The notes under the pieces were generated by a model. The model saw only the letters and a program-made list of their open reading frames with translations. It had not been told where the DNA came from and ran no database searches. 22,694 nt of DNA from JAPUDQ01 sp964538665 (GTDB lineage: Bacteria > Patescibacteriota > Saccharimonadia > Saccharimonadales > Saccharimonadaceae), in assembly GCA_964538665.1 (NCBI GenBank), contig CAZIEB010000012.1:1-22694 (forward strand). The letters are read 5' to 3'. Every line of letters starts with the position of its first letter. The first letter of the stretch is position 1. Below, in pieces: positions 22,322 to 22,694 of the stretch. A program made the position numbers and the translations under genes.

Positions 22322-22398
22322 CGGGGTGTGGCGCAGCTCGGTAGCGCGCACCGTTCGGGACGGTGAGGTCGCTGGTTCAAATCCAGTCACCCCGACCA
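22322..22398 (+). tRNA. tRNA-Pro (anticodon CGG)
   Basis: A complete 77-nt cloverleaf with acceptor CGGGGTG/CACCCCG, anticodon stem CACCG/CGGTG and loop TTCGGGA, giving CGG at 22356-22358. The T-arm is GCTGG/CCAGT-type around TTCAAAT. Discriminator A and an encoded CCA (22396-22398) complete it. It lies 40 nt after rny. Its last 29 nt are repeated at 22556-22584. Confidence 0.96.
22370..22398 (+). repeat. Direct repeat, copy 1 (tRNA-Pro CGG 3' end)
   Basis: This 29-nt segment covers the T-arm, 3' acceptor strand and CCA of tRNA-Pro(CGG). It is repeated exactly 186 bp downstream. The match ends at the CCA. Confidence 0.95.
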
Positions 22399-22403
22399 TG
22401 AAA

Positions 22404-22433
22404 GACTCCCGTGCATCAGTTCGGGTGTTTTAT
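22404..22433 (+). terminator. Weak terminator after tRNA-Pro (CGG)
   Basis: ACTCCCG (from 22405) pairs with CGGGTGT (to about 22428) with one T-T mismatch, and is followed by a short T-run (TTTTA). The loop is 9-10 nt. This is weaker than the hairpin at 22475. Confidence 0.45.
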
Positions 22434-22474
22434 ATGTCAAACATGTAATGTATTTTGAATCGGCGACCGATAGG

Positions 22475-22505
22475 CGTAGACTGCCGTGGTGGCAGTCTAC
22501 GTTTT
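22475..22505 (+). terminator. Strong hairpin terminator in the tRNA-Pro spacer
   Basis: A perfect 11-bp stem CGTAGACTGCC/GGCAGTCTACG closes the loop GTGGT and is followed by TTTT at 22502-22505. It is the strongest stem in the spacer between the two copies of the tRNA-Pro 3' end. Confidence 0.7.
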
Positions 22506-22555
22506 CATTGCTTGGCCGAGAAAACAGGCTTTAGCCGTTTTTGAGCATGATAAAA

Positions 22556-22584
22556 CGCTGGTTCAAATCCAGTCACCCCGACCA
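22556..22584 (+). repeat. Direct repeat, copy 2 (displaced tRNA-Pro CGG 3' end)
   Basis: An exact 29-nt copy of 22370-22398, with a complete T-arm, acceptor 3' strand, discriminator and CCA. No matching 5' part of a tRNA precedes it. No terminator follows. It is an attR-like or decayed-tRNA fragment. The next gene, tRNA-Pro(TGG), begins 55 nt later. Confidence 0.9.
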
Positions 22585-22639
22585 CATACCCCTAGTCGCA
22601 CCAGAGAAAATATGCTACCATACTAGCTGTTCATACCAT

Positions 22640-22694
22640 CGGGGAGTAGCGCAGTTGGTAGCGCACGCGGTTTGGGACCGCGGGGTCGCAGGTT
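22640..22694 (+). tRNA. tRNA-Pro (anticodon TGG), 3' end outside the window
   Basis: Starts CGGGGAG, followed by a normal D-arm. The anticodon stem CGCGG/CCGCG holds the loop TTTGGGA, giving TGG at 22673-22675. The sequence ends in the T-arm (GCAGGTT). It is the second proline tRNA in 320 bp. Confidence 0.93.

Overview
The window looks like a contig from a small-genome Patescibacteria (CPR) bacterium, most likely a member of Saccharibacteria (TM7). This is inference. The evidence is the combination of a half-length TsaB, a ComEC without its usual C-terminal domain, a lamin-tail surface protein with cysteine repeats, a compact type IV pilus (T4P) set with an M-N-O core, and tightly overlapping genes. 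TGA is used as a stop, so the Gracilibacteria/Absconditabacteria recoding does not apply. A run of 100 Ns inside yebC shows this is a scaffolded draft sequence.

Layout. Positions 1-300 hold the end of a tRNA-Lys, a structured non-coding stretch, and a second copy of the tRNA 3' end. Positions 327-7046 (+) hold comEC, a gapped yebC, a lamin-tail surface protein, ruvC-ruvA-ruvB and a membrane PH-domain protein. A single prepilin-like gene (-) is divergent from recA-recX (+). Positions 9198-19673 are the T4P region. On the minus strand the major pilin lies upstream of pilM-pilN-pilO, a small membrane protein and a PRC-barrel gene. On the plus strand there is a four-gene minor pilin operon whose last protein carries a seven-bladed RCC1 propeller. 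On the minus strand again are pilB and pilC. Then come tsaE-tsaB and rny (+), tRNA-Pro(CGG), another structured spacer with a copy of that tRNA's 3' end, and the start of tRNA-Pro(TGG).

How the genes work together. PilB (motor), PilC (platform), PilM/N/O (alignment complex), the major pilin and the minor pilins should build a surface fibre. The RCC1 protein is expected at or near its tip. ComEC, RecA and RecX fit DNA import followed by recombination, and RuvABC resolves the junctions. TsaE and TsaB belong to the tRNA t6A pathway, and RNase Y starts mRNA decay. No prepilin peptidase, PilT, PilQ or TsaD is present in the window.

Most notable signals: (1) the minor-pilin/RCC1 fusion with paired cysteines in every blade; (2) a recurring TATACT-like element only 6-8 nt before the start codon of several genes, suggesting leaderless mRNAs; (3) two different tRNA genes, at opposite ends of the window, each followed about 190 bp downstream by an exact copy of its own 3' end; (4) a surface protein with two cysteine repeat arrays of fixed period.
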